Positions 22,330 through 34,440 of a stretch of 64,000 bases of DNA are shown in pieces; position 1 is the stretch's first letter; every line of letters begins with the position of its first letter. The stretch spans positions 89,788,797 to 89,852,796 of the forward strand of contig CM023456.1 of the NCBI GenBank assembly GCA_013339765.2, given 5' to 3'. Made by a program: the position numbers and the translations under genes. Under the pieces are notes generated by a model. The model was not told the DNA's origin. It saw only the letters and a list, made by a program, of their open reading frames with translations, and did no database searches. Source of the stretch: Haemaphysalis longicornis (Eukaryota > Arthropoda > Arachnida > Ixodida > Ixodidae).

Positions 22330-23660
22330 CCAAACCTCGTTACAACGAAGTTGAAAGGAGACCGTAATAATTTCGTTATATACATTATTTTATTATATCA
22401 GTTATAACAGTTTACACCAATGTATGCTCAGTTGGGTGCACAACTATAAGCATGCAAAGGGAGAAACCTTTTCGCGGCACACTCCACCGTTACGCGACCT
22501 TGCATGCGACGGAAAATGAATAGAAGATAAATATTTTGCTTGCTCAATACGCGCACTGCCTATTTTATTGTCCGCTAGGCATAGCCGGAAAAAGCAAGTG
22601 ATGCTCCTTTGTTTCGGACATCGCGAGCGAAAGAGCCACCGCATTGATGCCGTTTTCTTCGTCGTCATCGGCGCCGAAGAAACCACGTAGAAGATCAACC
22701 GCGTCGAGTCCCGGCGATGACGTTGACACGTCGAACCGTGGGAGACCGTGCGGTATAAGATACCGTGTGTACATGGGAGCGTGTGTGCATGTCTTCGGTT
22801 GCGTCGGTTTGCCCGGTGATCCTCCGTGATGTCGACTCATCCGGCCGCTCGTGGCGTGGCTCCGCATGGCCGTGAACACGCCGCGGGAGGTTTAAACAAG
22901 CCCCGCCGGACGAGTGTCGAACTCCGCGGAATAGTTTACGCACCGTAGTCGGGTTTTTAGATGCGACGCTGAAAGCATCTCTTGTCGGCGGCCCTGTCCT
23001 TCCTGCGGGCGTCCGTTGTTGTTGTCCGCAAGGCTGCGTCGATCCTCCACTTTCCCCCTCACCTCTCCGATAGCGAACACTCTATCATGAGGGGCATTGG
23101 ATTGGATTTGGATTGGATTGGATTGAAGTGGATTGTGTCGGATTGTGTTGCGTCATAGCCACGGCAGACGCATTGGCGCCGGCGCATGCCCAGGTGAGAG
23201 CGAACACTCTCTCAACATCTGCGGGTGTGCGGCCCAGCGTGCTCTCACTCCGCCGGTGGGCGGCGCTGCGCGCTGCTGAGCATGTGCAGTACTCTGTCTC
23301 TCCGTGGTCTCCTCTCCTTCGGGCACGCTGCGCATATAACCGGTGTGCCGCTCTCCGGCGGCCTTTCGTTGGACGGTTGCTCTGTGATTGCGCTTGAACC
23401 CCCCTCAGCGTCGCATCACACCAGGGTTCCCGCGATGGGAGGTGGGCGTAATTTTTTTCTTTGGTGCGTGGTGGGACGGGGGGGGGGAGAAGGAGTTAAG
23501 GCAAGACATATAGTTCGGCATATCTATTGACAGGTCAATTTTACTTCGTTACAATGAGGTTTCAAATGCATGATTCTCTAGGGAAATATCAAGGGGAATT
23601 TGAATTACTTCGTTGTAGCCATTATTTTATTATATCCTGTTGCGTTGTAACGACTCTGGT
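22330..23660. mobile_element. Tc1/mariner (Tigger-like) remnant hosting another repeat
   Basis: AAACCTCGTTACAACGAAGT at 22333 and, inverted, GAAACCTCATTGTAACGAAG near 23550 form a terminal-repeat-like pair of the kind seen in pogo/Tigger elements. Near 22590 the minus strand reads QRSITCFFR, like the ITDFF end of Tigger transposases. The 22960-23470 repeat lies inside. It sits just downstream (in + coordinates) of the last M13 exon, in the last intron of that gene. Confidence 0.4.
22960..23470 (+). repeat. ATTGG-minisatellite-bearing repeat, copy 1
   Basis: This copy opens with AGATGCGACGCTGAAAGCAT and contains a GGATTGGATT array at 23097-23150, CCCAGGTGAGAGCGA, CATATAACCGGTGTGCCG and CACACCAGGGTTCCCGCG. 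It closes with GTGGGCGTAATTTTTTT. It matches 37101-37640 and, inverted, part of 33830-34440. There is no coding region. Confidence 0.85.
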
Positions 23661-26325
23661 GTGTGTACGGAAAATTGTAAACAGATTGGGGATACTGTGA
23701 CGGTTTCAATGCTCTCTTACAGACGCATATAATGCATCTTGGTGGCATGTCGAAGCTAACGTGCAGTCACAATATTTTTTGCCCTGGGGTGGTCTGCTTA
23801 AGGTGTTCTCTTTCCTGCACTGCTAACTTTGCTATTGTTGAAGTTTGTAAAGATTTCTTATAGTGTAAATTGTTGCAATTAGCCGTAATACCGCAGTGAA
23901 CATCAAAAATTTCACACGTAGCACTATTTATTCCTCCCTGTCCATGATTTGGTTTATATACTTGGTCGAAAGTGAGACCGGCTGCAAAGCCTTGGCATCC
24001 TGCCGATCAGTATATGTTTTGTGCCACTGTAAACGTGGCGGTAGCAACACCAATCTAAACGGATAGCTTCCCGTATGCACAATGATGCGTGCACATTTCG
24101 CTTTTGCGCACATGACGGGGACGCAGCTAAAGAGCTCGTGTGGAGGGATATTTAAGAATGAATAAACCTAATGAGATGTCAATTGCTCATTGCATAGCTC
24201 GCGCCACAACACCTAAATTTATAGTTTATATTCAACTACCCTTTTTAACAGTACACATTGTTGTGGGTAAAAAGGACAAATCTAGAAATAATGTAGAGAA
24301 AGCTACAGATCCAAAGCGGACGCTGTGCTGATTTTCTGCAGTTTTGTTTTGAACTGACAGAGAAAGCACTGATTCGTTACTAGAATAAAAAATTGATTGG
24401 AAGTGTATATAGTTAGCTTATATTGTCATGGCACACACAAGCGGCAATATCCCATGCTATGTTGAGGCCACCATGTTCAATCTCTAAACACGTCCACCCA
24501 TCTCTTCGCAAACAGACCAGTTTCCATCAACCATTGATCGCTTCATAACTTCGGCTGCCACGTAAGATTTTGGTGGAGTCTGTGGGTCGATCATCCCCAT
24601 CCTGGCCACAGCTTCACTCCGTCTCGACCTGGTCGTAATCATCGATGGCACCTGGCCCATGTCGGGCAGCCATTTGCGCTTCCGCGACCACTCTTCAACC
24701 ACGTCCCCCACCCCGTGCCCCAGACCCTGAGACGCCGATCAATACCTGCCGAGACCAGCCATGACGAGACGAACCGCAGTTGTGTCCCCAGCCCGCTCGT
24801 CCGTCGTAGCTCCAAACCAAAAGGTTACGTCGCGGCAGAAGTGGGGATGCGATCGATGGTTGATGGAAAGAGGTCTATCTAGGAAGAGACGCGATATGCG
24901 TATTTACAGGATGTACATGGCGGCCATTAGGCAGCGCGCGCAAGGACACAGCCACTTTGTTATCGTCCTCGTCGTTTACTGTCTTGAGCCATTGCCCTCT
25001 TATGTGTTCCGTGTCAATATGCACAACAGGAATGGTGTCAAACTAGTTCGGAATGTTGTTTCTTGCTAACTCTAGCCTGATGATGAAGGGTTTATGCCTA
25101 TGCCTGGGCTCGACGTACAAAACTTTCCGAAAACACGAACAAACAAAGCACGACTACACCCTACCCGGACGCTTGCGTTTCCTTCAATAGCTGTACGACC
25201 GGAAAACCCCACGGCCGGAGTTTGGTAATGGAATAAGCATGGCGGCTTGTCTGGAGCATATTTTAAGTGGCGCTTTGTGACACGAGTTAGTACTTTCAGT
25301 AAACTGGTGTAAAACTCGTATTGTACCGGGGAGCTGTTAACAATACATTTTGTATTCTGCGTTCTGGTTGCCCGTGACGCCATCGCTCAGGAAATCTGTG
25401 TTGCACACTGATGACGGGATACATTGTACTCAAAAAGCGACGTGGTGCAGCTGCACAACTCACGAAAACGCCTAAATTACTTAGCTAAAAACCGGGTAAA
25501 CCAGAACAGGCTGGCGCATAGGAAGCACGTCACACTGGATAAGAAAGCTCGTGTTATACTTGTCTCTTCTAAAGTTGTGTTTTTTAACAATTATTTCTAG
25601 CCGCTTTAGATATTGTTTGTGGGTTGATACTCCTACAACAACCACCCGAAAATACGTATCATCTCTTCAATATCTTTCCCACAATTTCTTCAGTTTGTGC
25701 GAAAGTATTACCGTGGGACGGCATAAGGCACTCATAGGCATGGTATCTGTTTAGACAGTTAACATGCCTAACATAACACGTATCATCTGTCAATCTATTT
25801 TGGCCATTCCATACGGTGGTTTGGAATTGTCATTATTGTCTGCAGAAAAAAAGCATTTAGATATCATACATATGTCTTTATACCCAAAAAGAATATCATT
25901 CAGTAGAAATTTTGTGGCAAAAGGTAATCACACTACACCTTGGCGCGATTGGCCTATTGCGTTTTGTATCTCCAGAGCGGAACCCCATATTATGACGAAA
26001 GGAGTCTTGCTGTTTTTGCTTGTCGTAAGGCCGGCTGCATTTACCTTCAAATTGTTTGGATAAATACAGAATGCCGATGGCGCTAAGTATTTACGCGGCT
26101 CTACATAAAATTGTGATAGTTCGACGTTATTCTTCGTTAAAAAAGGTAATAGTTGTGCGGTGGCGTGCATAAATATAGGAGCCTAATTTGGCTTCGCTGA
26201 GTTTACAAGCCCCACGTTGTTTGTGTTATATTCGACGTGCATGTGGAATGAAATTATAGAATATTTGTTGATCTTTCACACAAGGGCGGCATTCATTTGC
26301 GACCATAATAAGGCATTCAATTTAC
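23661..26325. other. Last large intron of the M13 gene, no other gene recognised
   Basis: Together with 22160-23660 this makes up the intron between the exons at 26326-26402 and 22054-22159. It is AT-rich. A more GC-rich stretch at 24480-24900 has open frames on both strands but no family I recognise. Confidence 0.45.
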
Positions 26326-26402
26326 CTGTATCGGTTAAGACTGTGCGTGTCGTACTGAATTCTCCACTGCAGCTCTTTCTTGGTACTTAGACTGCACCAT
26401 AT
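26326..26402 (-). CDS. M13 metallopeptidase, penultimate exon
   Basis: Acceptor CTGTTTCAG precedes IWCSLSTKKELQWRI, then DTHSLNRY and two bases of an Arg codon before a GTAAAT donor. M13 enzymes have a W-C here and a D-x-H-S-x-x-x-x-R segment whose His and Arg stabilise the transition state. Both are retained. The 77-base length gives phase 2, matching the one-base start of the last exon. Confidence 0.88.
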
Positions 26403-26500
26403 CTGAAACAGAGATAAGTGAAAACATTTATGCTCTCATTCTACTCGTGTCACTTAAGTTCTGTGATAATCAAGTCATTATTTTAGTAACGTAAGCGTAC

Positions 26501-26605
26501 CATCGCATTGGCTATGAAAAATAACTGCTTCCCCGATAAATGTTCCAGTCCTGGCAGCCGGGTGTCCTTGTCATTACATTCTTCTTTCAGAAATTTTTTG
26601 TAGGC
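26501..26605 (-). CDS. M13 metallopeptidase exon (LPGL/QLFF segment)
   Basis: After a TTTTCAG acceptor the exon encodes AYKKFLKEECNDKDTRLPGL and then QLFFIANAM, ending at a GTACGC donor. The Y-K...LPGL...QLFF order is diagnostic of the M13 family between the NExxxD motif and the W-C motif. It is 35 codons, phase 0 to 0. Only 98 bases separate it from the next exon. Confidence 0.88.
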
Positions 26606-27337
26606 CTGAAAATACAAACATTTAGTACCACAGAAGAGCCATTTTTTTAACCTAAAGTGGGCGTTCGTGCATTTAGTGGTTTATTTAGCTTAGCCCTTTA
26701 CTTCTTAGTTGAGTCCACGCTAGAAGCTGTTACTAGAGTAAGAAAAACTTTTACACATGTACGAAATTGCACCCAACGCTTGAGTAAACATTCAATAATA
26801 AACAACCCACAAACCCTTATCACAGGATTTTGTTTTCGTGGCAAGAAATCACGCCATCACATAGATACTTTTGATAAAATGATTGAAAGATAACAATTCT
26901 CTTCGGCTAAAGGTAAAAAAGTAACCCAAAATTTATAATAAAACTACCCAAGACCTGGGAGAAAAACCCAACAATTCAAAATCTTCCAACTGTATCACCT
27001 GAAAGCAGGCATCCCGTGAGCTGATTGTTATATCTTGAAAAAGAAGACATCTAGACATCAAACATATTGCCCATACCTGCTCACTCCACTAATGCCTCTC
27101 TGGCTTACCATTTGTGGTAGGTGCTTAATAATGATTTTTCTGATAAACCACTGGTGCTAAAAGTAATACTATAAGTACTTAATATCTTGAATACATTATT
27201 CTAGTTTTGCAATTCATTCCTAAACCCGTTAGGGCTACACTGCTTCAAAACCTAGGTCAACGTAATTGGTTTGTGTGTAGGCGTCGAAATAGCCAGAAAA
27301 ACGGGTGTGTCACAGCCCAGTAACCAGGGATTAAGAA

Positions 27338-27764
27338 CGCAGTGTCTAGAGTGCCGTCCGACGGCACTATAGCTGGCAGCTGTAGGCATGGCTGGAGTGC
27401 TGTCCGACGACATTCCAATATTTAAGACTAGGCTAGCACATGCCGAAGTGTTTATCGTTGTGGTGTAGAGGATCCGCCTTGGGTTCTTGTTCTCAAGGAC
27501 GGTGGTTCGAGACCCGTTCTTTCCTCGGTTTTTTTTTATCCTGAAATTGAAGTATAATTTGTATGCCTTAGGTTAGTTTTTGTGTTTCAAAAGATTTCTT
27601 TGTGTGCGTTAGGTGATCTTATGTTATGTTTAGGTAAGGTTGCCTGTCTTTACGTTATCTAGAGCGATGTAGTGCCTGACGCTGCAATTTTGTCACAAAA
27701 CGCCGGTAAACGTCGATATAGTGCACTTCTTATAATACCGTAGGACGGCACTCTAGACACGGCC
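27338..27764. mobile_element. Mutator-like MITE with 9-bp direct flanks and a tRNA-like module
   Basis: GTGTCTAGAGTGCCGTC at the left is repeated inverted at the right (27740-27760). The whole is flanked by GATTAAGAA at 27329-27337 and 27765-27773, a 9-bp direct repeat typical of Mutator-like insertions. Inside are an A-box-like TGGTGTAGAGG at 27461, a B-box-like GGTTCGAGACC at 27504 and a run of T at 27530, resembling a degenerate Pol III (tRNA/SINE) unit. It lies in an intron of the M13 gene. Confidence 0.65.
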
Positions 27765-27773
27765 GATTAAGAA

Positions 27774-28570
27774 TTAGTCAGGTACCTGACCCCGAACCTA
27801 ACAATGGCGCAACTGCGGGCCACCTGGTGTTCGCGCTTCTCATTAGAGGGACAGAGGAGGGTGAAAAATGTCGAAATAGGAGTTGAGTAGAAGGGGAAAT
27901 GAAGGGAGAGGGTGGTAAAGTGAGACTGCAAGAATAAGCGGATTATATGAAGTGCAGCCGCCGAAAAGAAGACAGCGAGGAATATAGAGAAGTACGTTGT
28001 TAGGTAGAAGAAGGAGAGGAAGCGTACAAATGACAATGTGCGAATGTAATAGACAATAATAAATATTATAACAATATATATAATAGGGAGGATAACAAGA
28101 GATGATGAGGGGATTGAAAAAAGGAACAGCGGAAGAGGAGTAAAAAATATATTGGACATGTCAGTGAATTTTTCGAATATTTCTCACTAAACGCACAGCG
28201 CTTCAAGCTGCTTCAAGCCCTCGTCGACAGTACACCCGAACAGCCTAAAGTCATATCCCCTCCAAGAACCCGGACCTGAGGCAAAATGCGTTTATTACCC
28301 GCAATTCAAATGAATAGCAGAACAGCATAGTAGTCTGCAAAATGTTCAAAGCACTATAGCGGGAATTTTGACCCGCCTCGTCCTTCATACGTATCAGAAC
28401 CTGAAAGCCGCACCACAAACCCACCTGTGCACTTCACTTATGTAACACTCGTTGACTGACGCACACTGTGCACAAACTTTACAGTAAAACTGGCAGAAAC
28501 GGACAGAGCCCGCTTAACCATTGCCGGATATTTCACTGCCACTTAGCCAGAGTGGGGTCACCACACTAAG
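27774..28570. other. No gene; purine-rich plus strand
   Basis: The stretch 27840-28160 is strongly A/G-rich. The minus-strand frame at 27767-28159 looks like a membrane protein only because of that bias. Nothing else was recognised. Confidence 0.4.
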
Positions 28571-28572
28571 AG

Positions 28573-28869
28573 TTGAAAAACGAAAAGTTTCATCACCACC
28601 TCACTATTGAACACAAAACATACGTTCCCATCAGGGCCGACACCAGCACACATCGCGACACGGCACCAGACTTCTCCAATACCATAAACACCCTCCCCAC
28701 CACATGGCAACGTCTTGCCCGTAGCCTCGGCAGCGACCACTACATTCTTAACAGCACCACTAGCACCGCGCCCTATAGAAAAACAAGTCCTGCCGCACAC
28801 ACTAATCAATTCGCACAAATTCTGAACTACTCGCACCTAAACCACCACCATGCCAGCCTTCCCCAATAA
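28573..28869 (+). pseudogene. LINE endonuclease C-terminal fragment
   Basis: The translation contains DTAPDFS and, 20 residues on, SLGSDHYIL, the final conserved block (S-D-H) of LINE endonucleases of the R1/I type. Flanking sequence up to about 29600 is degraded and no reverse transcriptase motif was seen. Confidence 0.6.
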
Positions 28870-29687
28870 CTGATTGGATAGCCAGAATAAAAAATACAGA
28901 CCGACATCAACATACGTAGCTTTACGTTCTCAGCATCAGCATGTTTGTTACTCTAGACACCAGATTCGTGCACCTACTTTAGGCATCCCAGGCTCTAAAA
29001 AAAAGACATGAATACTCAATATCATCACCGGAAGCTAAACCGCATAATTACAGGCCTAGTTGGGAAATAGGCATGAATATGAAAATACCGACTCGGGGCT
29101 ATAACAGCCTGAGAAGGGAGGCAACATAACACACACTAAGACACTTCACCCACTCGACCCGTGTACACCCAAAACCGAATCACAAGCACACCTTACCCTA
29201 CTCTTCGCCAGTATCCCTGGATAACCACATACGTGGCCGCAGATTCTAACCGACACTTACATCTTGGCTTTCCGCCACTTTTTTGCACCACCCTTTAACT
29301 ACCGGGCTGGAAGTGACCGGCAACTCCTCACCCCGGCTGTAGCCCCTGATCCCAACTACACTCCTAGTCTGGTTTAATGTCAGTTCTATTGAGGAACCGT
29401 ATAAAGCTGCTGTTCTATTCATTTTCACGCTTTTATGTAACTCGTGTTTTCTTGTTTAAAATGCTTTGTTCATGTTAAAAATCTAGAATCCACGTTGAAC
29501 AGCACTTATCTTACCTTCGTTTCACATAGTGTAGTTCCATTAACCATGCATTTAAATTTTTTATGTTTTATGTAGCCGTTTGAGACAGCGTTTTTTGTCT
29601 ATTTATTAATCCTATGTTTTCTATGTATGTTGTGCTTCGTATGCGACGAGACGGAAGCGGAGACGTTCAGAGAGGGCAGTGGCCGCG

Positions 29688-30640
29688 CTATATAGGGCGG
29701 CGCGGGGTGTTGCGGCGCTGGCTGGTGGTAAAAAGGCTTGGTCGCAGTAATTTGGCGAAAATTGTGGTGTTCGATGAGGTGTGCAGCAGCAAGACTGTTG
29801 GTTGTTTGTTGAAACGGTGCTCGGAACACTGAGAGCCGCCCCACGGCGATAAAAAACGGTTGAGCAGTGCTCCTGTCTGAATCCGTCGTATGGTGACAGT
29901 TTCCCGCTGCGAGAACTCACGGGAAGGAACTGCAGGGATGTACAAAGGGTTGGCCATGGCGGCGAGGTATGCATTCCGGCGGGCTTGACTAAGCTGTCGC
30001 TCAGCCGTGGGATAGGCTTCTTCTCCAAGCACAGGCAAGGACGCCGTCGTCACGACTGAGGGGCGGCTCCGAGCTAGCACGGAGAGTAAATGCGCGCGTG
30101 CTAGTCGATGCACTATTTCATTTCCCAGGATGCCGCAGTGTGCTGGCACGCAGTGAAGTGTGAAGCCGTTACCCGATGCCACGAGTTTCCGAAGTTTGCG
30201 GCGAATGACTTTGGTGACGGGGCTGGTGAATTGGACATTGACACAGGCTCGATACGCTGCTTGTGAGTGCGTGAACACATGGTGATATACAGGGCAGCTC
30301 GTTTGGTCTTCCTGGAGAGCTGCGTCGACATAGTCACAGATGGCCTGCAGTTCAGCTTGTGTGCTGTGGGCCGGAGTGGCACCGACGTGGTAACCGTGAC
30401 CTTGAAGTCCAGTAGTCGCATCGAACCACGCCATGGCATACACAATGTGTGAGTCGGCCGTAAAGCGCGTGGCAGCGTCCGCGTAGATGCTACACTCGTG
30501 TTTAAATGCCGCCTGTGTGGAGCGGGAGTGCCGTGACGAGGTCCCATGTGAACGGGTAGTGGCTTGCCATCTGTAATGGTAATGTACTCCCAAGGAGCTA
30601 TGCGTCGCGCGAGTAATGGCAATGGCATCCGAAACTTTTA
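29688..30640 (-). pseudogene. LINE RNase H domain and C-terminus, I/R1 group
   Basis: The frame begins with an APWEYI-like linker that precedes RNase H in many tick LINEs. It then reads IYADAA (first catalytic Asp), STQAELQAI (Glu), VFTHSQAA where the usual T-D-S has become T-H-S, and PAHCGILGNEIVHRLA. The 301-residue open stretch ends in a degraded tail at 29688. The third catalytic Asp is replaced by His, so the domain is probably dead. It lies in an M13 intron. Confidence 0.75.
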
Positions 30641-33420
30641 TTACGTGCCAGTAGCTGGGCTCAAGATTACTGTGTTTTAGTGCGCTACTGTGGCGGTAAG
30701 GCGTACTTCATGCTCCTTGCTTCCTACCCGCAGCACAAGTTCTCGAATTCCCGCATTCGCTCTCCTTGAGGGAAGCACGGGTGCTCTTGTTGGGGCATGG
30801 GAAACCCAATGCAAGCGCTTGTTCAGCTTATCAGAATCGTTCCGGCACTTTATCTTTCGTTTAATTCTTGAAGGTGTTCATGCTTCAATTGAGTATATAG
30901 AGAACTCCAGTGAAGTCAAACTCTCCCGGACCATTATAATTCGTTCGTCTTATCAGAAGTTCGTCCTCTTAGGAGCCCTCCCAAAAAAAAAAAAACAATC
31001 GGCCACACGCTAGGTGCATGTAAATATATTGCTTCAAGACGGTGAATGAGGTACACTTACGATGGAGAAAAAAGAGAAAGAAAATCATTAATTTGAGTGC
31101 GCAATTCGATAGAAGACTGTGTTCCAGTGCCCGTACCTGGTTTTATCCAGTGCAAGCAGCGACGGAGAGCGTACACCCGCTATCTCAAGCGACAACGCAA
31201 CAGAGACAGAGAGGGACCTCTTCGCATTATCGGCGGTGACGCGATGGGACCCGCGACGCGAAACGGCGCGAACTGACATGCTCCCGCTGAGAAACGGCAT
31301 TGGTAAGGAGAGCTGCTACGTTGGCGAACAGTCTCCGCCGAAGATTTTTTTGTTTGCTTTTTTATTCTCCTAATTTTGGGCCCCTTTCCTCCCGAGCAGA
31401 GCGACCACAAAACTTGCTCTCCCTCTTTTCTTTCTTTGTTTTGCCGCTGGCTCCGCGGGTTTAAGGGTTGCAAAAGTGCTGGCTTTTTCCGCGTGTCTTT
31501 TTTCTCGCCCCCTCCCTTCCTCCGTAGTACCAATTCGCTTCGTGCTGTGGTTTACTTTTACCTTTCTTTCCTTCTGGTCGCGTGAATGCCCCGCCGAACC
31601 CCGCCAGGACTGCCATGTTCGCTACCCCGAATCTCCAGTAGTGGTGGTCACCCGAAAGTTGTTCGTCTTAACCGAAGAGTACGTGCAAGGCTGTTCGTTT
31701 CAAGGAGATTTTTGTTGCATTGGGTCTATGGAAAACCAAACAAACTTTCCCCGGTTGTTCGGCATAAGCAAGAATTCGTCTTAACCGAGTTCATTTTAAC
31801 GGGAGGTCATTGTATATACTTTTAGCGAAACAAGTGAGGAGGCCTACTTTATTCTTATAGCAACGTTGCACGGTTTACAAGGCATCTGATGTTGTCGCTG
31901 TAAAGTCAAACGTATAGCTTGCCTCATGATTGCCACTCTGCTGCTCAAAATACTCTGTCATCCCTTGCTTTAAAAAGTTCACAAAATCGCGGAAGCATTC
32001 TTGCTTGAAAACTGATCCAAAACTGCTTCAAATCAATTGCTAAAACGCGTCCACATTTCGCTCAAAGTGCATCCAAACCTCCAAAGGCACAAATCGGAAA
32101 CGAAGAACAAACCCTTGCGACAATTTTTGGCGCATTACGTGAACGAACCCACGAACGACATACATGCATGCCGATACATGCTTTATGAGATAAAGGCACA
32201 CTATTGTACTCCTTCTTCATGATGAAAATGTGTACTGTCTTATTAAAAACCGTTTCTTTTTCGCGAAGTTCAAATAACCGCTTTGACGCCAAGGAAGCCC
32301 GTTTCAAGTACGGGCTGTGTGTCCAGACATCTTACCGGAGCTTTTCTGTCGACCGAACGATCTAGTGCGCCAAAATATTTCAGAAGGACCAATCGTCGCG
32401 AACAAATGTGCGAATATGGCGAATAACGAGGCTGAGCATGCGTTCACAGTAAAGAATATGTTCTGCGGTTACAAAACAGCGCAAGGCGTGTACGTTCGTT
32501 GTTGTCCAAGCGAAGATTCGATGTTTTACTGTAGTTGCATGCTAGGCCCCGTCATTCGCCAAATTCGCACGTTTCTACGCGACTATAGGTCATTCCAGAC
32601 TGTTGGCGCTAACCCCAGCTGCGACTGTTCTTGGAGTGTATTAGGAACACTGTTTGAGCATTCTGGGTGGAACACCTTTCCACATGAGTATATAGGTCCC
32701 CGATCCGAGTGTTTTTAAAATGTTTCATATAGCTATAAGAAACTTCGACCTGCTTCTTTAACGCAATGCTGTTCTATATGGGATAAATGAAACATTTTTG
32801 TAAAAATTGTGCGGAGCTAAATGGAACCATAATATGAGTGCAGGGGCCAATACTACCGGATGTGCTTGCCAAACGTAATCGACACTCGCTACCAGTCACT
32901 AGTTCTGGCTCGCCAAAATTAATGTTTGTCTATCTCTTTCCCTCTCTTTCTCACTCTCTCTCTCTCTCTCTCTCTGCTCTCTCTCACTCACTTTCGCAAC
33001 TGAATATAGGCCATTTTATATTTTCTTGTATTAAACACCGCGAATAAACTAAAAGTAAATTTTATTCAAGTGGGAAATGGCATTCCGGGTCAACGTCAGG
33101 AATAACGCGGCCCAAAACTTCTCTGCTAAATGACTTCAGATTGTTTAACTATTTGGACTGATGCCTGTGAATATCAGTCAAGTCTCTTTATATTTTTAGA
33201 CGCTGTTGCTGCGAAAGCAAAATGCCTGCACGCTTCCTCAAAGATATTTAGTAACACACTGTCAAAAGGCATCAAGCTGGTGTTCACTTGTAACCGACGC
33301 CCGACCGCAGCTATGATGTTCTTTAACGGGCACAAATATGGCCAGAAACAGTAGCGAGGAAATGTTCTGAATAAGTTGGTTGGAAAAAATATAGGTTGTG
33401 TAAGGCGTACCAGAACTTAC
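30641..33420. other. M13 intron sequence without a recognised gene
   Basis: This stretch contains an A-run near 30985, inverted motifs TTCGTCTTA near 30945, 31666 and 31780 that recall Tc1/mariner ends, and a 133-residue Cys-rich open frame at 32317-32718 of unknown nature. A (CT)n tract lies at 32931-32993. Confidence 0.35.
32931..32993 (+). repeat. (CT)n microsatellite
   Basis: An imperfect CT repeat interrupted by CTCA and GCTC units. Confidence 0.85.
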
Positions 33421-33486
33421 CTTAAACGCTGTGCGTAGCCCTCCGTTGTCAGCAATGTCCTCGTTCACAGTGTTATATCCGTCCAG
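33421..33486 (-). CDS. M13 metallopeptidase exon (NExxxD zinc motif)
   Basis: The exon encodes LDGYNTVNEDIADNGGLRTA and FK between a GTAG acceptor and a GTAAGT donor, 22 codons, phase 0 to 0. The Glu in N-E-D-I-A-D is the third zinc ligand of M13 enzymes and the Asp assists catalysis; both are present. It joins in phase to ...AETK upstream and AYKKF downstream. Confidence 0.9.
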
Positions 33487-33553
33487 CTACGTTCAATAGG
33501 GGTGTACAAACAAAATTATATTGGGAAAAAAATAAAAATGAATGTAAGTTATC

Positions 33554-33620
33554 TATACCTATCAAGAGAAGTGCCCTAATCACTCATATACCTATCAAGA
33601 GAAGTGCCGTACTCACTCAC
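33554..33620 (+). repeat. 33-bp tandem pair
   Basis: TATACCTATCAAGAGAAGTG begins at 33554 and again at 33587. Confidence 0.8.
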
Positions 33621-33829
33621 TCATTGCCCTACTCAACGCCCAGACGAAACTGGCGTAACTTGAGACAGGAAAACGCGCACTAAGAGTGGATTTTCGTAAT
33701 TTCCACCCCTAAGGAAGGAAAAGGGAAAAAATTCCGGTTTCACGAGTTTCTGATGATCTCACTTGTTGTTAAGACATCGAAGTTGTTATTGTCGATATGT
33801 GTATGTGTCCCGTAAAAGCCTCTAAAAAA

Positions 33830-34440
33830 AGCCGCCCGCATCTTCCCACGGGGGGAACTCGAGTAAATGCGTCGCATCTACTCGAGGCAAGCAAAGCATC
33901 ACGTCAAGCGAAAGCCAAGCAAAGACGCCCTTGACTGAATTCCGAACGCGCCCTCCGCCGCTTATATACGTTGAAGGGACTGCGTAAGCCGGTCCCCAGT
34001 CGACGACGTTGGCGTACTTGTAAAAGCGGCGAGGAACCCTAGGGTTTTGAGCCAAGCGCGGATGTTTGCTTCGCCGGAGTACGGCACACCGGTTATATGC
34101 GCAGCGCGCCCGAAGGAGAGGAAACCGCGGAAGAGAGAGTACTGCACATGCGCCGGCCCCAGCGCGTCTGCCGCGGCTATGACGCAACGTGCCGCGGCTA
34201 TGACGCAACAATATCCAACACAATCCACTTTAATCCAATCCAATCCAAATCCAATCCAAGTCAAGCCAAGCCAAGCCAATAAAATCCAAGCCAATCCAAT
34301 CGAATCCAATCTAATGCCCTCGCGAGAGGAGTGTTTCGAATCCAATCCAATGCCCCTCGCGAGAGAGTGTTCGCTTTCGCCTCGACTCGACGCGCATGCG
34401 CAGCGAGCGTGCGGACTACGGACGCCAACGCGGGTGACAT
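33830..34440 (-). repeat. ATTGG-minisatellite-bearing repeat, divergent copy 2
   Basis: Inverted relative to copies 1 and 3, it shares the CTCTCGCGAGGGGCATTGG start, a longer GGATTGG/GGCTTGG array (about 34210-34350), GCATATAACCGGTGTGCCG and CTCTCCTTCGGGCGCGCTGC. Its distal half differs and has a TATATAAG box near 33965. A short hairpin built on CTCGAGTA lies at about 33855-33885. Confidence 0.75.

Noticed and set aside
23097..23150. CRISPR-like array from regularly repeated GGATTGG units
   Set aside because: It is a simple pentanucleotide minisatellite without spacers in a eukaryotic repeat.
24480..25069. GC-rich block with frames on both strands, considered as a retroelement polyprotein
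   Set aside because: No protease, RT or integrase motif could be placed.
27767..28159. 130-residue minus-strand frame that looks like a membrane protein
   Set aside because: The hydrophobic pattern follows from a purine-rich plus strand; there is no family signal.
31867..32010. Possible minus-strand terminal exon (RDFVNFLKQGMTEYFEQQ...) followed by AATAAA
   Set aside because: Open for only about 42 codons, matches no family, and lies inside an M13 intron whose neighbouring exons join without it.
33060..33140. Short minus-strand frame ending VDPECHFPLE considered as the M13 C-terminus
   Set aside because: The true last exon with MNP and CTLW was found at 22054-22159.
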